The position numbers and the translations under genes were made by a program. A DNA stretch of 64,000 nucleotides from Bacillus carboniphilus (GTDB lineage Bacteria; Bacillota; Bacilli; Bacillales; JAIVKR01): the NCBI RefSeq assembly GCF_020524035.2, contig NZ_CP129013.1:2469822-2533821 (forward strand), written 5' to 3'. Below the pieces are notes generated by a model. That model was not told the origin of the DNA. It worked only from the letters and a program-made list of their open reading frames with translations, and searched no databases. This document shows, piece by piece, positions 8,260 through 16,868 of this stretch (within the stretch, counting starts at the first letter, position 1; each line of letters begins with the position of its first letter).

Positions 8260-9489
8260 ATGGACAATGCGTTTATATCAGCCCTTTTACATATTAAAGA
8301 AACAGATCATTTATCTTCTATTTGGACAAGAGGCGTTTGTAGAACGATTCAGTACCAAATTCCTTTTCACTTAGGACAAGTACTTGAACCTTCAACTCTA
8401 ATCGAGGCATCAAAAGTAATTCCTATAGATACAAGACATTTGATGAATTTAGAATATGAAACAGACGGTCCAATGCTTAAAATTAAGCAAGAAATTGAAA
8501 ATAGTTCCTCTTTATCTTCACTAGAAAGATTAATATTGTCCTATCGCTTAACGTATCTAGCACGATTTGATTTAGCCGCTTCTATGCATTCATTAGTGGA
8601 TATTAACAAGCTTACTGCAGAAGAACAAATTCGACATTACCTATTAAAGTTTGTTTTATTAAATCGCCAAGACCAAACCAACAATGTTGAAGAATTTACG
8701 AAAATGAAGAATTTATTTGAATCTCATCTGCTTCCAAACTACTTGTTCTTAACCATTGCTTCAAATGCAATCGTCTGGGAACTAAAGAAAAAGAGTATTG
8801 GAGAAAGTTTATTTAATTGGTTTGTAGAAAAGGGCTTTAACATCGTTGATGACATGGGAGATGGGAAAACCTTTACTGATCATATTGCTTTATCTCAATT
8901 TTTCCGAGCCTATGCTATGATACCAGCTGAGTCACTCAAAATAAATGAAACAAGAGAAGCTATGAAGAAATCCCTATATTTTGCTGAGTTAGCTGACCCT
9001 AAAAATGATTGGGAAGAGTATCGAAAATCTGATGCAATTAAAACGATTTATGAATCTGAAATAAAAGAACATATTTTTGTATCGAAAAATTTAGAGGAAG
9101 CTGAAAAATCTGGACATCACCTATTAAAGTTAGATCCGAATTGGAGCATATCATACCATGAAATGGCAGATGTGTACTTTGCCAAGAACGAGATAGAAAA
9201 AGCATTAAACATGTTTGAAAAATCTCTGGAAGTTGGGCTTCCTCGACTTGTTTTCACACAATATATGATCGGATATTGTTTGGGGACTTTACAACGAGAG
9301 GAAGAAGCAATAGAGGCATTCAAGAAAACATTAAATTTAGATCCAAATAACATTTCATCTGGAATCAATGGATATAATTTAGCACGGAAGATGAACCACA
9401 GTACTGAAGGGTATTTTAAATCCATTCTCGATGAATGGACTCACAAAGGAATCTTAAATGAAGAACATAAAGAGTACATACATTCATAA
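8260..9489 (+). CDS. Tetratricopeptide-repeat protein
   Basis: A 409-aa soluble protein. The C-terminal third has TPR-type helical pairs: WSISYHEMADVYFAKNEIEKA, then FTQYMIGYCLGTLQREEEAI and AFKKTLNLDPNN. The N-terminal two thirds are helical without a motif I recognise, and no helix-turn-helix or catalytic motif is visible, so it is not a standard Rap/PlcR-type RRNPP regulator. AAGGAGG precedes the start. It follows a 17-codon ORF and hairpin, and a strong terminator closes it. It may act as a protein scaffold or peptide-binding partner. The function is unknown. Confidence 0.8.
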   Translation: MDNAFISALLHIKETDHLSSIWTRGVCRTIQYQIPFHLGQVLEPSTLIEASKVIPIDTRHLMNLEYETDGPMLKIKQEIENSSSLSSLERLILSYRLTYLARFDLAASMHSLVDINKLTAEEQIRHYLLKFVLLNRQDQTNNVEEFTKMKNLFESHLLPNYLFLTIASNAIVWELKKKSIGESLFNWFVEKGFNIVDDMGDGKTFTDHIALSQFFRAYAMIPAESLKINETREAMKKSLYFAELADPKNDWEEYRKSDAIKTIYESEIKEHIFVSKNLEEAEKSGHHLLKLDPNWSISYHEMADVYFAKNEIEKALNMFEKSLEVGLPRLVFTQYMIGYCLGTLQREEEAIEAFKKTLNLDPNNISSGINGYNLARKMNHSTEGYFKSILDEWTHKGILNEEHKEYIHS

Positions 9490-9510
9490 CCAAGAGAAAT
9501 TTTTTGAAAA

Positions 9511-9565
9511 TAAATTGAGATGATTCTCTCTCCTTTTAAGGCGAATCATCTCAATTTACTTTTTT
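9511..9565 (+). terminator. Rho-independent terminator of the TPR gene
   Basis: A 16-bp perfect stem (TAAATTGAGATGATTC and complement) with a 16-nt loop is followed by CTTTTTT. Confidence 0.9.
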
Positions 9566-9598
9566 GAAACACACATACATATTTATGCGTGGTTTTTG

Positions 9599-9823
9599 TT
9601 AAAATAATCTATTTATTACTAAAAATTCATAGGAACTACACATCCCAAAATAAACATGATAGTCCGCTCTGAAAAGGACACTTATATCAATATCGTTTTC
9701 TTCTAAAAGACCTTTAATATCAACGTCTTGTTGATCCCCTTCTAAATCTGCATACACAAGTTGTTTAGATCTATTTTTTCAATCAGTGATCAAAACAGTA
9801 TGACCACTTACCACGATAATCAT
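9599..9823 (-). pseudogene. Possible decayed small gene
   Basis: One frame runs from ATG at 9823 to TAA at 9599 (75 codons), interrupted only by an in-frame TGA at codon 15. Translation outside the stop looks protein-like (LVYADLEGDQQDVDIKGLLE). A weak AAGGGTTG precedes the ATG. I recognise no family. The rest of 9490-10018 contains the TPR terminator and a short GGATT direct repeat near 9881-9898. Confidence 0.3.
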
Positions 9824-10018
9824 TTTCAACCCTTAGTCACTTAACTTAAAACTTCCATTTTCTTCGCCCTGCTTTTTGGATTGGATTGGATTGGTTTTTG
9901 TCAATTACTATTAAAAAATAAGACACAAGTCCTTAAAGCATTATATTTGTATTTATAAGAGAAATCAGGTTAAGCTATACCAGAATATTTTCAAATCAAG
10001 ATTAGGGAGCCTAAAAAA

Positions 10019-11432
10019 ATGATAAAAAAAGAAAAAAATCAATTAATCATAGTCGTTCTTTTGCTTGCAGGGGTTTTTATTGCGATCTTGAATCAAACAT
10101 TAATGATTACTGCAATCCCTCCAATTATGGAAGAAATGAACGTTACTGCAAATAGCGCACAATGGCTGACTACTGTCTTTATGCTAGTAAATGGGATCAT
10201 GATTCCCATCAGTGCCTTTTTATTAGAAAAATTTACGACAAGACAGTTGTTTATCTCTGCTATGAGTGTATTTACAGTGGGAACGGTTATCACTGGAATT
10301 GCGCCAAATTTTGAAATCCTCCTTTTAGGAAGAGTCATTCAGTCTGTTGGAGCAGGAGTCTTGCTTCCATTAATGACTACCGTATTTTTACTCATCTTCC
10401 CAGTCAATAAGCGTGGTGCAGCAATGGGGCTTGTCGGCCTTGTGATATCCTTTGCTCCAGCCATTGGTCCAGCATTATCAGGGTGGGTTACATCTCAATT
10501 TTCATGGAGAGTATTATTTTTTATTATTTTGCCTATTGCTCTTATCGATATTATCGTTGCATTCCTTTTTTTTAAAAAATGTCACTGAGGTTTCTAATCC
10601 TAAATTGGATGTTCTTTCAATCCTATTGTCTTCATTTGGTTTTGGCGGGTTACTTTATGGATTTACAAGTGCTGGAAACTACAGTTGGTCCCATTCCGCT
10701 ACGTTACTTTCACTCATAATTGGCGTTTTATCGTTGCTTTTATTTATTTTCCGTCAATTAAAAATGAAACATCCTATGCTCGAATTCCGTGTTTTTACGT
10801 TTTCAATCTTCCCATATGCCATAGCAATTGGAATGATCAGTTTTATAGCCTTATTTGGAGCAGAGACAATCATTCCACTCTATATGCAGAATATGAGGCA
10901 ATTTTCTGCCTTTGAAGCAGGTCTTGTTTTATTACCGGGTGCACTGATTAACGGGTTGATGTCACCCATTGTTGGAAGTATTTTCGATAAATTTGGTGCA
11001 AGATGGATGGTGATGATTGGCTTAATCATCATGACCGCTTCATCATTTGCGTTTACAACTTTAAGTCCATCGACAACGCTGACTTATCTTACTGTCCTCT
11101 ATGGGGTTCGAATGTTTAGTATTTCCATGGTTATGATGCCTGTCGCAACAGCTGCTTTGAATCAGTTACCAAAAAGACTAATTCCACATGGGACAGCCAT
11201 GGATAATACGTTGAAAATGATAGCTGCTTCGGTAGGAACTGCTATTCTCGTTACAGTTATGACCAATACGGCGGATTCAGCAAAACAAAGCTCGAACATT
11301 CCCTATCCGGACATATATGGAGCAAACATTGCTTTTATGGTCCTTTCCATCCTTTCCTTATTAGGACTAATTCTCTCTTTTTTCGTTAAGTATCATCATC
11401 AAAAATCAGAGAGTGGGAAAGATGAGAGATGA
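10019..11432 (+). pseudogene. DHA2-family MFS drug exporter, one frameshift
   Basis: A 14-TM EmrB/QacA-type proton-drug antiporter. The N-terminal half starts at 10019 (MIKKEKNQLIIVVLLLAG). It contains the motif-A-like loop and motif C (GLVISFAPAIGPALSG), and stops at 10588. The C-terminal half continues in another frame from LKNVTEVSNPKL near 10570 to 11432. The break falls in a T8-A6 run, where a single-base change restores about 470 aa. An intact gene with a sequencing error and a true pseudogene are both possible. The start has AGGGAGCC upstream. No regulator gene is adjacent. Confidence 0.8.
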
Positions 11433-12081
11433 CAGAGGAACGTACCATCTATTAAATTTTTTAAAACCTGATTCCTAAATAAAAAACAAGGATAATAAGT
11501 GGTGAAATTTCAATACCAGATACCTAGACGATTTCAGAAGTAAGATGGGTGAACTTAAAAACAGCGGATAAAATTAAGCCATATTATAAATTTTTCAATG
11601 AACTAATCATTCTCTTTCATTAGCTGGATCTGAGTCAAATTTTCGGACACAAAAAAGTTAGTTCACTTTAATACCTATGCTCGAAGAAAACTTGTTTTAT
11701 TTTGACGCTTGACAGGGTCCCTCCGCGGGCATGATTCTGTTGCCGAGAAACCAGATGCTCCGACATCGGCATCGCCAAAGGAGGCTATCATGCCCGCTAC
11801 CCCTATAAGGCATAGTGACAGGGTTCTTGCTGTAGTCCGCAAGATTATTTACAAAAATAGGTAAAATAATTTCATATAAACTCTAAATGTGTTCAATAAC
11901 TTAAATCTCTTTAGGTTAATGGACATTGATTAAGTTACGAGTTTCTGAACACGAACAAAGCTTCCAAAACCTTATAATATTTTCAATTCGTTTGTGTTCT
12001 AAAACTAAGGGTTTCTGAACAAAACAACTTATTAACCATTTAATAGGATTAATCCTGCGGACTAGAACAGCTACCCTGTCA
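11433..12081. other. Long non-coding gap
   Basis: Apart from the hairpin element and the inverted ACCCTGTCACTA copy, the gap is AT-rich, with no frame that looks protein-coding. A short TTTCTGAACACGAACAAAG/TTTCTGAACAAAACAAC similarity (11941 and 12010) hints at further small repeats. Confidence 0.4.
11710..11824. repeat. GC-rich hairpin element between TGACAGGGT direct repeats
   Basis: A locally GC-rich stretch is bounded by TGACAGGGT at 11710-11718 and 11816-11824. Inside, GCGGGCATGAT (11725) and ATCATGCCCGC (11787) form a perfect 11-bp stem around a 51-nt structured loop. The right copy belongs to the ACCCTGTCACTA repeat family seen elsewhere in the island. It could be a small mobile hairpin element or a structured RNA. 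Confidence 0.55.
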
Positions 12082-12084
12082 CTA
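12056..12084. repeat. ACCCTGTCACTA repeat, copy 2
   Basis: GCGGACTAGAACAGCT followed by ACCCTGTCACTA (12073-12084). The reverse complement of 11813-11841 carries the same GCGGACTA and ACCCTGTCACTA modules. This copy abuts the point where the Mrr-like gene at 12082 ends abruptly. Confidence 0.6.
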
Positions 12085-12612
12085 CCCCATAAGGGTTGTT
12101 CCTGTGTTTTTTGCTAGTTCTTTTGCGGATTTTGTGAAGTAGTTATTGGTGATAACCCATGCGTCTAATGCATTGTAATAAGCTTAAGCGGATGCGATTT
12201 CTTGTATTGCTTTGATTTCTACTTTATTGAAATATCGTTTTGCCTGAACAACAATTTTTTCTCCATCTTTTGAAATGATCAGATCTGCTCCAAGATCATT
12301 ACTTGCTTGAGTAACTTTCACTTTGTACCCAAGACCTTTTAATAGAGCAGCTAAATAATACTCAAATTGATAACCATTCATTTTACCAATCTCTCGAATC
12401 CCACTATTGCGAAGCTTTTTCTCATATCTCGATTGTTCAAGCGTTTTAATCATTTGACTTAGGATGATGACCGATAAACCGCTATATATCGTATATGAGA
12501 CTGACCTCGTATATAGGTATGTCCCTGCGACAACGACAATTGTAACCAGTTTTGTCAGACTAACGTCTTTTTTCTTACGATATTTTTTTCTCCTCATTAG
12601 CTCCTCCTTCAT
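12082..12612 (-). pseudogene. Truncated Mrr-like restriction endonuclease domain protein
   Basis: An N-terminal membrane region (two short hydrophobic segments, LVTIVVVAGTYLY and SVSYTIYSGLSVIILS) precedes an Mrr-type nuclease domain. That domain has MNGYQFEYYLAALLKGLGYKV, the catalytic D in SNDLGADLII and QAKRY (the D...QxK signature). A TAA at 12184-12186 interrupts after KAIQEIASA. The same frame then continues convincingly (AYYNALDAWVITNNYF, TKSAKELAKN) to a stop at 12082 inside a repeat copy. The C-terminus is therefore both nonsense-mutated and cut off by the repeat. Intact relatives degrade DNA, often modified DNA. Confidence 0.75.
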
Positions 12613-12711
12613 TCTTCCCTTTCAGGCTCTTTAATCAAAAGTTCAAAATATACTTCAAGGAAAATACCGCACATAATTCTACTTATGTGCTGAAAAAAGT
12701 TACCTTTAAGC

Positions 12712-12739
12712 AAAAAAAGAACGCTATTATGTTAGCGTC
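12712..12739 (-). terminator. Terminator of the 69-aa gene
   Basis: On the minus strand GACGCTA, ACATAA and TAGCGTTC are followed by seven T. It abuts the stop codon. A near-identical terminator occurs at 22885-22912 and a shorter one at 38755-38776. Confidence 0.85.
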
Positions 12740-12949
12740 CTATCCAAACGTTTTCTTAAGGTACATATTAACGTTTAACCCACGTCTTTTTGCCTCTCGC
12801 CAAATTTCACCTCCATTATCATAACTTCTTGTACTGTATTCGCCATGATCAATGACTATATCTAGGGTTTCATCTATAGTTCTTTCTATCTCTATAATTT
12901 CACCATCACCATATTTATGTTCTATAAGAATTACCGGATTTTCATTCAT
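12740..12949 (-). CDS. Small acidic hypothetical protein
   Basis: 69 aa beginning MNENPVILIEHKYGDGEIIE. It has a Glu/Asp-rich central part, a Gly-Gly turn (YDNGGEIWREAKRRG) and the C-terminus LKKTFG. An upstream ATG at 12970 would add seven residues, but AAAGGTGATG sits well spaced before the 12949 ATG. The family is not recognised. Small acidic cytoplasmic proteins with their own terminator in this island are often immunity-type proteins, but no toxin partner lies next to it. Confidence 0.6.
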   Translation of the reverse strand: MNENPVILIEHKYGDGEIIEIERTIDETLDIVIDHGEYSTRSYDNGGEIWREAKRRGLNVNMYLKKTFG

Positions 12950-13029
12950 CTTTACATCACCTTTGTTCATATAATTACGACTATGAGTTGCATATTAATA
13001 AGTAGCTGCCTTTAATGCTTGACATTACT

Positions 13030-13059
13030 TTGCGGCCTAGAACAGCTACCCTGTCACTA
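13030..13059. repeat. ACCCTGTCACTA repeat, copy 3
   Basis: TTGCGGCCTAGAACAGCT followed by ACCCTGTCACTA (13048-13059), almost identical to copy 2 over 29 bp. It lies immediately after the 13073 stop codon on the minus strand. Confidence 0.6.
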
Positions 13060-13072
13060 AGCCAAATAAGCA

Positions 13073-13216
13073 TCAAAGATTTTTTAGTAATTTTAAATAA
13101 TTAACAATATTTCTCATATTATGGTCAACCGAATCCATTTTTTCAGCTATTCTCCACAAAAAGTATGCAATGAATAACAAAGAAATTGTTTGTAAATATT
13201 TGTTTAATTTTTCCAA
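13073..13216 (-). CDS. 47-aa single-pass membrane peptide
   Basis: A TTG start at 13216 is preceded at six bases by GGAGGG (plus strand CCCTCC, 13223-13228). The peptide begins MEKLNKYLQTISLLFIAYFL. It has one hydrophobic helix, then a charged tail (WRIAEKMDSVDHNMRN). The ribosome-binding site and amphipathic layout support a real gene despite its size. It is divergent from the secreted protein at 13307. The function is unknown. Confidence 0.6.
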   Translation of the reverse strand: MEKLNKYLQTISLLFIAYFLWRIAEKMDSVDHNMRNIVNYLKLLKNL

Positions 13217-13306
13217 ATAAATCCCTCCGATCTCTTGAATTCCCTTATATATTCCATTATACTTTACACTGAAAGCATTAAAAATTAAAAAGGAGTGGTT
13301 GTAGTT

Positions 13307-14539
13307 TTGAAAAAATTGTTTGGTTTGTTACTTTTGTCAATGGCGTATTTTATAGTTTTTCCTTTCGCTGCATATGCAATTAACGATGAAGAACTTGGAG
13401 AAATTAGGTTTATGACAGAAAAACAAGTCCTAAAAAACGTTGAGGATGTCAAAGATTTTCTGAAAATACAAGATAACACTTTAGTAATTGAAGGAGATGA
13501 TATTGATCGTGATAAAATTAACAATGAAATTATTCAAGACAAAAAAATACCATCATTAACCAAATATGATAATACTAAAAGTAAGAATCTAAATTCTCCT
13601 AAGAAAATTTCCCCACCAGAAAACAATTTGAAAAACGTCGTACCTACTAAATCTGTAACCACTCAAATTACTATTCATAATATTTATGGTAAATTAACTT
13701 TAGATTATGAAACAGTATCTTTCCCTAACGATTCTACCAAATTTGAAGTAAAAAATATCATGAATGAATATTTAAAAGATAAAGAGAATAATCTAAAAGA
13801 AGATAAAATAAATATGTTTATAGAAGATATGAAAGAAATTTATGAGAACCCTAATAAAACTGTGAATACAAGTTTACAAACAACCACCCAAGGTGAATTC
13901 CAAGGAATTGTAAGAAAAACTGTATGGGCATGGGATACTTGGTATCATCACGATATTTCTGAACAAGTGTTGGTAGGTAAAGCAATAACCGATTATAAAA
14001 TATATGATAACGGTGGTACTGAATCTGATTATGACTATTTTAGTGTAGTTCAGGATACACAAGGATGGACAGGTAAAGGATATTACAGCAATGAATATTA
14101 TCAAACTGTGACTAATGCTTTTCAGACTGATATTGATAACTATTGGGTAGAGGATAAATTATATGATTGGGCACCTGATACCGATGATGTAGAGTTAAAC
14201 AATGGACAAGATTATTCTTTTAACTTCGGTTTCCCAGCATCTTTATCTATCGATTTCGAATGGAACGCTCCTAGTGGTATCAAGATGCGTGGTGAAGGTG
14301 ACAAAACAAATGGTTATTTTACTAATTTCTTTTACACCCCGAGTGGAGGGGATTTTGATAATGATGGTTCCTTTACGCTAGAAAATGGAGCAAATTACAA
14401 ATTAGATTGGTCAATGGTAGATTCTTCTTACAATAGAACACTTATTTTGGACATACTTACTCACTTTAGAGGTTACGTTATTAACGAAGATGTAATGCAA
14501 TGGTATTCTGACATTGATGTATTACATTATGATTATTGA
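13307..14539 (+). CDS. Secreted protein of unknown function
   Basis: 410 aa from a TTG start. The N-terminus LKKLFGLLLLSMAYFIVF with PFAAYA/INDE is a clear Sec signal peptide. A Lys/Glu-rich linker (residues about 30-180) is followed by an aromatic- and Asp-rich C-terminal half (WAWDTWYHHDISEQ, DYDYFSVVQDTQGW, FNFGFPASLSIDFEW). It has no LPXTG motif or Cys lipobox. The GGAG at 13292-13295 overlaps an alternative GTG at 13295, whereas the TTG at 13307 sits 11 nt away, so the exact start is uncertain. The C-terminal half looks like a beta-rich extracellular domain. No family is recognised. Confidence 0.75.
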   Translation: MKKLFGLLLLSMAYFIVFPFAAYAINDEELGEIRFMTEKQVLKNVEDVKDFLKIQDNTLVIEGDDIDRDKINNEIIQDKKIPSLTKYDNTKSKNLNSPKKISPPENNLKNVVPTKSVTTQITIHNIYGKLTLDYETVSFPNDSTKFEVKNIMNEYLKDKENNLKEDKINMFIEDMKEIYENPNKTVNTSLQTTTQGEFQGIVRKTVWAWDTWYHHDISEQVLVGKAITDYKIYDNGGTESDYDYFSVVQDTQGWTGKGYYSNEYYQTVTNAFQTDIDNYWVEDKLYDWAPDTDDVELNNGQDYSFNFGFPASLSIDFEWNAPSGIKMRGEGDKTNGYFTNFFYTPSGGDFDNDGSFTLENGANYKLDWSMVDSSYNRTLILDILTHFRGYVINEDVMQWYSDIDVLHYDY

Positions 14540-14604
14540 TAGGTATATACACTTCTAACACATCTAATTATATAACTAGCTATCACTAAAAGGGCATATT
14601 CCGT

Positions 14605-14655
14605 AAGGAAAAGTTCATTCATCAATTTCAGAACTTTTCCTTATCTTTTTTTCTT
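14605..14655 (+). terminator. Terminator of the secreted-protein gene
   Basis: Perfect 12-bp stem AAGGAAAAGTTC/GAACTTTTCCTT, then ATCTTTTTTTCTT. Confidence 0.9.
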
Positions 14656-14700
14656 GTTTAGTACAACATATACTGAGTTTTAGCATCATAATAAGAAGGC

Positions 14701-15435
14701 TTGTGTGCGGTTAGTCTTATAGACATATATTATGAACCTAAGGAAATAACTGCTATTGTTAAGACAACAAGTGCTTTTCAAGATATAGATAAGGGGTCTG
14801 ACATATCTAAGGTGGCTTCACCTTCGAATGCACCACCTGGATATGGGTATCTACTTACTTATAATGCCTTTATACCACTAAATGATGCAGTTAACCCTTT
14901 TTGTGCAGCCCTAGCAGTTACTTGTATCAATGGTAATTATAAGTTTCACGGAGACGGTAGAGGGTTTTCTGTATGGGATCAAGATGATAAATTTAGGGTT
15001 CGTTCTACTGTGTGGTTAACAAAAACCCATAGTGGGAAAAAGTATATTAAACAACGAAGAGAAATTGGTGAGACAATAGGATATGATATGTTTGGAAGAG
15101 TAAATGATAGAGATACAGCTCCAATTTCTGATATTCAACTAACTTACAAAAATACTACATCTAGTAACTGGTATCATAGAGTAGAGATTGCTTCTAATAA
15201 TCCTCTTGCTCCTCTTTCACCAGATATTAATGTGGAATATTATTCAAGAGTAAATGTAAATGGGTCAGGCTATCATAAAGTTGTTCATGACCGAGCTCCT
15301 TCACATGAAATGTATCTTCATAATTATCCAGGAGATGATTATTATGTACTATATCGACATTCTCATGAAGGATTTAGGTTTTTATACCCTGTCTCTAGAA
15401 AAGAAAAAGAGATATATAATGATCCATTCTTTTAA
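14701..15435 (+). CDS. DUF3238-like protein, N-terminally truncated
   Basis: 244 aa from a TTG, with only a poorly spaced AAGAAGG before it and no signal peptide. An in-frame stop lies six bases upstream, so the original N-terminus appears lost. The body (LLTYNAFIPLNDAV, GDGRGFSVWDQDDKFRVRST, then HDRAPSHEMYL) resembles DUF3238-type secreted Bacillus domains. It shares the FIPL, GD-R and D-APSHE motifs with the C-terminus of the secreted protein at 36482. As there, a 4-TM membrane gene follows (15 bp downstream). The biochemical role is unknown, and a toxin-like module is one inference. Confidence 0.6.
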   Translation: MCAVSLIDIYYEPKEITAIVKTTSAFQDIDKGSDISKVASPSNAPPGYGYLLTYNAFIPLNDAVNPFCAALAVTCINGNYKFHGDGRGFSVWDQDDKFRVRSTVWLTKTHSGKKYIKQRREIGETIGYDMFGRVNDRDTAPISDIQLTYKNTTSSNWYHRVEIASNNPLAPLSPDINVEYYSRVNVNGSGYHKVVHDRAPSHEMYLHNYPGDDYYVLYRHSHEGFRFLYPVSRKEKEIYNDPFF

Positions 15436-15449
15436 AAGAGGGAAAGAAG

Positions 15450-15866
15450 ATGACTATAACAAATATTTTAACTAGAAAATTTTTTGTAGGAATAATAGTA
15501 TTAATATTATGTTCTTCAATATTTCTTCTAAATAGTTTACTAATGGGGATTGATATTTTAGATGCTTTATTTTATATCGCTTTGTTTGCAATTCCAATTC
15601 TTTTGTTTTATGCACCTTTGTGGTCTACTATTTCAGAAATATTCGTAGACAAAAGAGTCAAATATAAAAAAAATAGTACAATGCTTATCCTGCATGCTCT
15701 TGGTGGGGCAGTATTACCTTATCTATTAGCGGCTGTTTTCAAGCCAGAAGACTTTTTGAATTTTCTAAAAAGTAGTTCTTCTATATCTGTAGTTCTTGTA
15801 GGAATTTTGTTTTCTCTATTATATATGCAGGTTGATCGCTTGTTTCTAAAATTCAAGCATAGATAG
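15450..15866 (+). CDS. Four-helix membrane protein, partner of the DUF3238-like gene
   Basis: 138 aa with about four hydrophobic segments (FFVGIIVLILCSSIFLLN, LFYIALFAIPILLFYAP, LILHALGGAVLPYLLAAVF, SVVLVGILFSLLYM). Segments resemble the frameshifted membrane protein at 37981-38503 (AP/SV-W/S-ISE/D, LxHALGG/LLHLFFG, QVDRLFL/LIDQFFY). That gene also directly follows a DUF3238-like gene. The start has AGAGGGAAAGAAG upstream. A conserved secreted-protein/membrane-protein pair suggests immunity or export help. The function is unproven. Confidence 0.65.
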   Translation: MTITNILTRKFFVGIIVLILCSSIFLLNSLLMGIDILDALFYIALFAIPILLFYAPLWSTISEIFVDKRVKYKKNSTMLILHALGGAVLPYLLAAVFKPEDFLNFLKSSSSISVVLVGILFSLLYMQVDRLFLKFKHR

Positions 15867-15884
15867 TGTTACTTTCCATGAAAT

Positions 15885-15935
15885 CCGAGTTTCCACTCCT
15901 TTAAAAAATGAAGGATAGTGGTCACTCGGTTTTTT
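15885..15935 (+). terminator. Terminator after the DUF3238-like/membrane pair
   Basis: CCGAGT pairs with ACTCGG, and the inner TCCACTCCTT pairs imperfectly with AAGGATAGTGG. A T6 tract follows. Confidence 0.7.
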
Positions 15936-16020
15936 AATCTAGGTCTTGATAATGGAATAAAGTTTGATCAAAAATCTTTTAAATCCTTTTCTATTAGCAT
16001 TTACATTGGAAAATTCTATT

Positions 16021-16106
16021 TAAAACGGTTCGTCTTTTTTCAAAACGGTTAAACTTTTATATAAACGATCAAACTTTATTACAAATGATCGATCTTTATT
16101 ATAAAT
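16021..16106. repeat. Tandem ~20-bp repeat with a copy at 47.47 kb
   Basis: Four imperfect units of about 20 bp (AAAACGGTTCGTCTTTTTTC-like, then AAACGATCAAACTTTATTAC, then AAATGATCGATCTTTATTAT). The last 45 bp (16062-16106) recur with one indel at 47473-47516. The two copies lie in direct orientation and bracket the whole Rhs toxin region. The rest of 15936-16491 shows no gene. Confidence 0.65.
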
Positions 16107-16491
16107 ATATAATGTGTTTACAATTAGGTTGGTTAAATTCACCAGTCTATGTCCTATTTTTACACGTATCTCCCTGGTACCCCTTTAAGATGTGTGGAAG
16201 TTGTTTGTATAAAAAAGAGTTTTGGTCTACACTCCAAAACATTCATCGTTTACCCCAAATAGAATAAGAAATCAAATTTAATTCTAAAATATTACATTTA
16301 AAAACTGGACTTATCACCATAGGAGGAGTCTGCCCTTTTTTAATGATTAATTCAAAATAATGGTTATTATATAGAGGGATCTAAACAAACTAACTGATTT
16401 CCTATCCAATTTTTCATTTCATTATGAAAAATCGAGCGTATCTCACTAATAAATTCCAAATAATGCATGCGAATTTTATGCTATGAATAAT

Positions 16492-16851
16492 TCAGGGTAA
16501 TTGTTTAAGAAATTTCATAAACAATACAAAAACGGTTAAAAAAACAATTAAGGATAGTAGAAAAATCCCATACAACCTAACGTTTTTTTTATCTTCATTA
16601 CTTCCTATAATATATTTTACAATTACACCGAAGACCAGCGATACAATCTGTATGATAATAATTGCTAAAAAGACATTGTTACTAACATCCTCTACAAAAT
16701 TATCAAATATAAAGGCTATACTCAAAGATACCATAAAAAAAATAAATGAAAATGATATCAACTTTGCTGCCAAATCTCCTTGTAAGAAAAGTTTTATTAA
16801 AAATGGCATTACTATAACAGATATAATAAAAAACACAAAGAATTGAATCAT
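16492..16851 (-). CDS. 4-TM immunity-like membrane protein (Rhs tip family A)
   Basis: 119 aa from the ATG at 16851 with AAAGGAG upstream; an in-frame ATG 21 bp earlier overlaps the upstream stop and is less likely. It has four hydrophobic helices with MPFLIKLFLQGDLAAK, KYIIGSNEDKKNVRLY and the C-terminus MKFLKQLP. It is a paralogue of the membrane proteins at 18412, 21962 and 23713, each of which follows a copy of the same glycine-rich toxin tip. Here only a tip remnant (16869-17027) remains. It probably protects the cell from a membrane-acting tip. Confidence 0.7.
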   Translation of the reverse strand: MIQFFVFFIISVIVMPFLIKLFLQGDLAAKLISFSFIFFMVSLSIAFIFDNFVEDVSNNVFLAIIIIQIVSLVFGVIVKYIIGSNEDKKNVRLYGIFLLSLIVFLTVFVLFMKFLKQLP

Positions 16852-16868
16852 GATTTTTTCTCCTTTGA

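Noticed and set aside
8192-8374. A 60-codon plus-strand ORF overlapping the hairpin and the TPR start
   Set aside because: It runs through the terminator-like hairpin and into the TPR gene in another frame, with no ribosome-binding site.
16021-16106. Tandem 20-bp units considered as a CRISPR array
   Set aside because: Units are contiguous and imperfect without unique spacers, and no cas genes are present.
16085-16267. 60-codon plus-strand ORF
   Set aside because: No ribosome-binding site, starts inside a repeat and shows no recognisable protein features.
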